Assembly: GCF_003865375.1 (NCBI RefSeq)
Contig: NZ_RQVS01000017.1
Span: 1 to 34,040 of the forward strand
Direction: 5' to 3'
Source: Gulosibacter macacae
GTDB lineage: Bacteria; Actinomycetota; Actinomycetes; Actinomycetales; Microbacteriaceae
DNA: 34,040 nucleotides
How positions within the stretch are numbered: the first letter of the stretch is position 1; each line of letters begins with the position of its first letter. The notes beneath the pieces are model-generated. The model made no database searches and was not told the DNA's origin. It was given only the letters and a program-made list of their open reading frames with translations. The position numbers and the translations under genes are program-made. Shown in pieces: positions 31,291 through 34,040 of the stretch.

Positions 31291-33513
31291 GTGACGGCTC
31301 AGACACGCACCCCAGCACTCATTGATCTTGCCGAGCGATTCGGCGTCGCCACCGCCTATTTCGATTGGCAGGGCAACCACGTCGAGGTGTCGGCTGACAC
31401 CCTGATTGCCGTGCTACGAGCACTCGATGTTGATGCGAGTAGCGACGAGGGTGTTGCCGCGGCACTGCGCCGACTCGATGAGCGCGACTGGCGCCGCATC
31501 CTGCGACCCACCACCGTCGCGCTCGCCGGTCAACAACCTGAAGCAGTCGTGCACGTCCCCGACGGCGCTGCGGTCGAGGTGCACGTCGAACTCGAAGACG
31601 GTAGCACGCAGCCTGCCGAACAGATCGACAATTGGACCGAGTCGCGGGACCTCGACGGTGCTCACATTGGCGAGGCAAGCTTCCGGTTGCCGGCTGAGCT
31701 GCCGACCGGCTGGCACCAGATCGTGGCGCGCCTCCGTGTGAGCGAGGTGCCCGAAGCCGCTGCGCAAGTCCTCGGCCTTGCGACGAACCAGGATGCATCC
31801 GGCTCGCGTCGCCGCAATCGCACCAGTGGCGACGGCACGCACTTCGAGAGCCGCAGCACACTCATCGTGGCGCCCCAGCGCCCCACGAAGCAGATCGATG
31901 AGCCGACCTGGGGCCTCATGGCCCAGCTCTACCAGGCCCGCTCGCGCGGATCGTGGGGGATTGGCGACCTCGCCGATCTCGAGACGCTCGGCAAGTGGGG
32001 TGCTGACAAGGGTGCCGACTTCGTGCTCGTGAACCCGTTCCACGCGCCGTCGCCGGTCACGCCGATCGAGCCCTCGCCCTATCTGCCGACCTCGCGTCGG
32101 TTCCTCGACCCGAGCATCATCCGCATCGAACGGGCCGCGGCGAACCTCGTCATCGAAGAGCCCGCACAGCGCCGCCTCGCCGAGCTTGCCTCGTATGCGC
32201 GCCAGCAGAACACCGCCGATGTGATTGATCGGGATGTGAGCTGGCTCGCCAAGCGCGAAGCCCTCGGCATTCTCTTTGACGCCGCCCGCCGAACTGGCGG
32301 TGCCGGTTGGCAGGCGTTTGGCGAGTTTTGCGAGTCAGAAGGCGAGGGGCTCATCAACTTCGCCACCTGGAGCGCGCTCTGCGAGCAGGTTGGTGGCAAT
32401 TGGCAGGACTGGCCGGAAGAGTTGCGCTCGCCCGATTCGCCGGCCGTCGCGCAGTTCCGCGAGCAATTCGCGGCGCGCGTTGAGTTCGCCTGCTGGGTGC
32501 AGTTCGTTGCCCGCGAGCAATCGGCTGCGGTGCAGGAGGAACTGCGTGAGGCCGGCATGTCGCTTGGCGTCATGCACGATCTCGCCGTGGGCGTGCATCC
32601 TTCGGGTGCCGACTCGTGGTCGCTCCATCGTGCGCTTGCTCGCGGCGTTTCGGTGGGTGCTCCGCCGGATGCCTTCAACCAGCTCGGGCAGAACTGGTCG
32701 CAGCCGCCGCTGCGCCCAGACGCACTCGACGCGACTGGGTATCGACCCCTGCGCGACATGCTGCGCGCGAGCTTCGTTGGTGCGGGAGCCCTGCGCATCG
32801 ACCACATCCTCGGTTTCTTCCGCCTCTGGTGGGTGCCCGAGGGAGCGGATGCGAATGCCGGCACGTATGTGCACTACGACCACAACGCAATGCTCGGGGT
32901 GCTCTTGCTTGAGGCCGACCGCGCCGGTGCGCTCGTCGTCGGTGAAGACCTGGGGGTTGTCTCCGATCTCACCCGCGAGGCGATGGCCGAACGCCACGTC
33001 TATGGCACGCAGATCATGTGGTTCGAGCAGGAGTCGGACGGGTCACCGAAGCGTCCCGAGCACTACCGCGAGGAGTGCCTCGCGACGGTCACCACGCACG
33101 ATCTGCCGCCGACCGCGGGCTACCTCGAATTCGCGCATGTGGCACTGCGCGAGGAACTCGGCCTGCTGACACGCTCGGTGGAGGAGGAACTCGACCACGA
33201 GCGCGGCTTGCTCGAAAAGTACTACGCGGTGCTCCTCGAAGAGGGGCTCATTGATGGCCCGGATGCGTCGACTGACGAGGTCGTGCTCGCGCTCCACCGC
33301 CGCATGGCGAGTTCGGCATCGAAGCTCTTTGGCGTGGCCGTGGCTGACCTTGCCGGTGACCGCCGCTCGATCAACCAGCCGGGCACTTTTCGTGAATACC
33401 CGAACTGGACACTGCCGCTCGCAGACCCGAACCGGCAGGTGCTCGGCCTGGAAGAATTGCTCGCCGCCGAGCGTGCATCGGCGCTGGCGGAGGCGGCCCA
33501 GCGGCAATCTTGA
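31291..33513 (+). CDS. malQ: 4-alpha-glucanotransferase
   Basis: This 740-residue cytoplasmic GH77 amylomaltase transfers maltosyl/glucan segments between alpha-1,4-glucans (EC 2.4.1.25). The N-terminal 180 residues form the beta-rich extension seen in actinobacterial MalQ. The barrel begins at WGLMAQLYQARSRGSWGIGD, followed by NPFHAPSPVTPIEPSPYLP. Catalytic residues are visible: nucleophile D504 in LRIDHILGFFRLWWVP, acid/base E552 in VVGEDLGVV and D604 in VTTHDLPPTAGY. The end INQPGTFREYPNWTLPL is a MalQ hallmark. The length is normal. GTG start; it follows the Rieske gene by 31 nt and is probably in the same transcript, though no glycogen or maltose gene is adjacent. Confidence 0.94.
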   Translation: MTAQTRTPALIDLAERFGVATAYFDWQGNHVEVSADTLIAVLRALDVDASSDEGVAAALRRLDERDWRRILRPTTVALAGQQPEAVVHVPDGAAVEVHVELEDGSTQPAEQIDNWTESRDLDGAHIGEASFRLPAELPTGWHQIVARLRVSEVPEAAAQVLGLATNQDASGSRRRNRTSGDGTHFESRSTLIVAPQRPTKQIDEPTWGLMAQLYQARSRGSWGIGDLADLETLGKWGADKGADFVLVNPFHAPSPVTPIEPSPYLPTSRRFLDPSIIRIERAAANLVIEEPAQRRLAELASYARQQNTADVIDRDVSWLAKREALGILFDAARRTGGAGWQAFGEFCESEGEGLINFATWSALCEQVGGNWQDWPEELRSPDSPAVAQFREQFAARVEFACWVQFVAREQSAAVQEELREAGMSLGVMHDLAVGVHPSGADSWSLHRALARGVSVGAPPDAFNQLGQNWSQPPLRPDALDATGYRPLRDMLRASFVGAGALRIDHILGFFRLWWVPEGADANAGTYVHYDHNAMLGVLLLEADRAGALVVGEDLGVVSDLTREAMAERHVYGTQIMWFEQESDGSPKRPEHYREECLATVTTHDLPPTAGYLEFAHVALREELGLLTRSVEEELDHERGLLEKYYAVLLEEGLIDGPDASTDEVVLALHRRMASSASKLFGVAVADLAGDRRSINQPGTFREYPNWTLPLADPNRQVLGLEELLAAERASALAEAAQRQS

Positions 33514-33742
33514 GCCTTTGAGTCGACTGCAAGGCTGCACGGGTGCTATTTCACTTTGCGTACAATTTGCGCGCCTAAAGCCGCATAAAGGATGCAGTTT
33601 TATTACAAATAGGCGCGTCGATCTGCGTTGCGCCCTCGACTTCGTAAGGCTCGCCGGACTCAATCGGCAGCAAGACGAGTGATGATGACGCGACGATGCG
33701 GCCGGTTCAATGACGAACCAGACGACAGGCTCCTCGACGCAT
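33514..33742 (+). other. 229-nt intergenic region, AT-rich patch with promoter-like box
   Basis: This gap before the ABC permease contains the most AT-rich stretch of the window (about 33545-33610, including TTTTATTACAAAT). TACAAT at 33561-33566 is a near-consensus -10 box; no good -35 lies 17 nt upstream. No hairpin suitable as a malQ terminator is clear. Small frames here are Arg/Cys-rich and not gene-like. Confidence 0.45.
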
Positions 33743-34040
33743 ATGGCATTTACGAAGTTCTTACTCAAGCGACTAGTGAACTATCTGGTGCTGGCGTTTA
33801 TCGCCACGTCAATCGCCTATCTCCTCGCTGCCTGGTTGCTCAACCCGCAAGAGGTCATGTATCCGCCGACTACCCAGGGCGGGCGGCCAATTCCACCTGA
33901 GGTGCAGCAGGCCTATTTCGACCTTCGCAATATCAACCCGGATGTATCGATCTGGCAGCGCTATTTGAATTGGCTCAGTGATCTGTTCACGAACCCCTGG
34001 GACGAAAAGTGGCTCATCGCATTCGAGGGTGTAGGTGGGG
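33743..34040 (+). CDS. Peptide-type ABC transporter permease (DppB/OppB-like), 5' part
   Basis: The frame opens with MAFTKFLLKRLVNYLVLAF, a basic N-terminus plus first helix typical of DppB/OppB permeases, and continues IATSIAYLLAAWLLNP. The following LNP/PPEVQQAYFDLRNINPDV and WQRYLNWLSDLF are the periplasmic segment that precedes the second helix in this family. About 99 codons are present and the window ends before the transmembrane core. The protein should import oligopeptides or similar solutes with partner permease, ATPase and binding protein genes beyond the edge. ATG at 33743 is the first start that gives family sequence; a ribosome site is weak. Confidence 0.82.
   Translation, partial: MAFTKFLLKRLVNYLVLAFIATSIAYLLAAWLLNPQEVMYPPTTQGGRPIPPEVQQAYFDLRNINPDVSIWQRYLNWLSDLFTNPWDEKWLIAFEGVGG

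Noticed and set aside
1-34040. GGATGC excess as a chi or KOPS motif
   Set aside because: Counts are equal on both strands, while those motifs are strongly strand-skewed.

Overview
The window is GC-rich (mid-60s percent by eye), dense, and full of GTG starts and 1-16 nt gene overlaps. Protein character and intergenic palindromes point to a high-GC actinobacterium of the order Micrococcales, most likely a Microbacteriaceae member. That placement is inference from family resemblance; no rRNA or marker gene is present. No tRNA, rRNA, CRISPR array, insertion sequence or prophage is seen.

Layout. 1-1.5 kb: two broken genes, an AspT-type transporter (-) and a pirin (+), which have both lost their 5' ends at one junction near 815-829. 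1.5-7 kb: a small GNAT protein, a pair of REP-like palindromes, DUF4303, meso-diaminopimelate dehydrogenase, an SDR, a MOSC protein, an amphi-Trp protein and an RhtA-like exporter. 6.8-9.9 kb: a three-gene overlapping lipid cassette (CDP-alcohol phosphatidyltransferase, PlsC-type acyltransferase, CdsA/YnbB-type cytidylyltransferase) and a divergent small membrane protein. 9.9-14.6 kb: proline iminopeptidase, SIMPL protein, TSUP permease, DapC-like aminotransferase and thiol peroxidase. 14.7-18.2 kb: a circularly permuted ATP-grasp/alpha-E fusion translationally coupled to a transglutaminase-like protease, a predicted but little-understood peptide-modification pair. 18.3-20.4 kb: a patatin-like hydrolase and a CPA2-type antiporter.

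20.5-24.8 kb is the most unusual part. It is an AmmeMemoRadiSam locus: radical SAM enzyme AmrS, AMMECR1 protein AmrA and Memo protein AmrB in one tight operon, followed upstream by an uncharacterised 171-residue gene on the other strand and then two more AMMECR1 paralogues. The hallmark LRGCIG hexapeptide is intact in the first paralogue, LRGSLG in the second and LRGHGS in the third. The two divergent copies each carry an inverted repeat directly abutting the Shine-Dalgarno sequence. The reaction of the AmmeMemoRadiSam system is not known to me, and a triplicated AMMECR1 component is the best candidate here for something undescribed.

24.9-34 kb: a long-chain acyl-CoA ligase (-); then a likely operon of an aromatic-acid/sugar-type MFS transporter, two tandemly duplicated CynX/YycB-like MFS transporters, a Tat-exported Rieske lipoprotein and 4-alpha-glucanotransferase MalQ; a relatively AT-rich intergenic region; and the 5' end of an oligopeptide-type ABC permease cut by the window edge.

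A window-wide signal not explained by any gene is a roughly five-fold excess of the hexamer GGATGC/GCATCC (about 110 copies counted by hand), equal on both strands.
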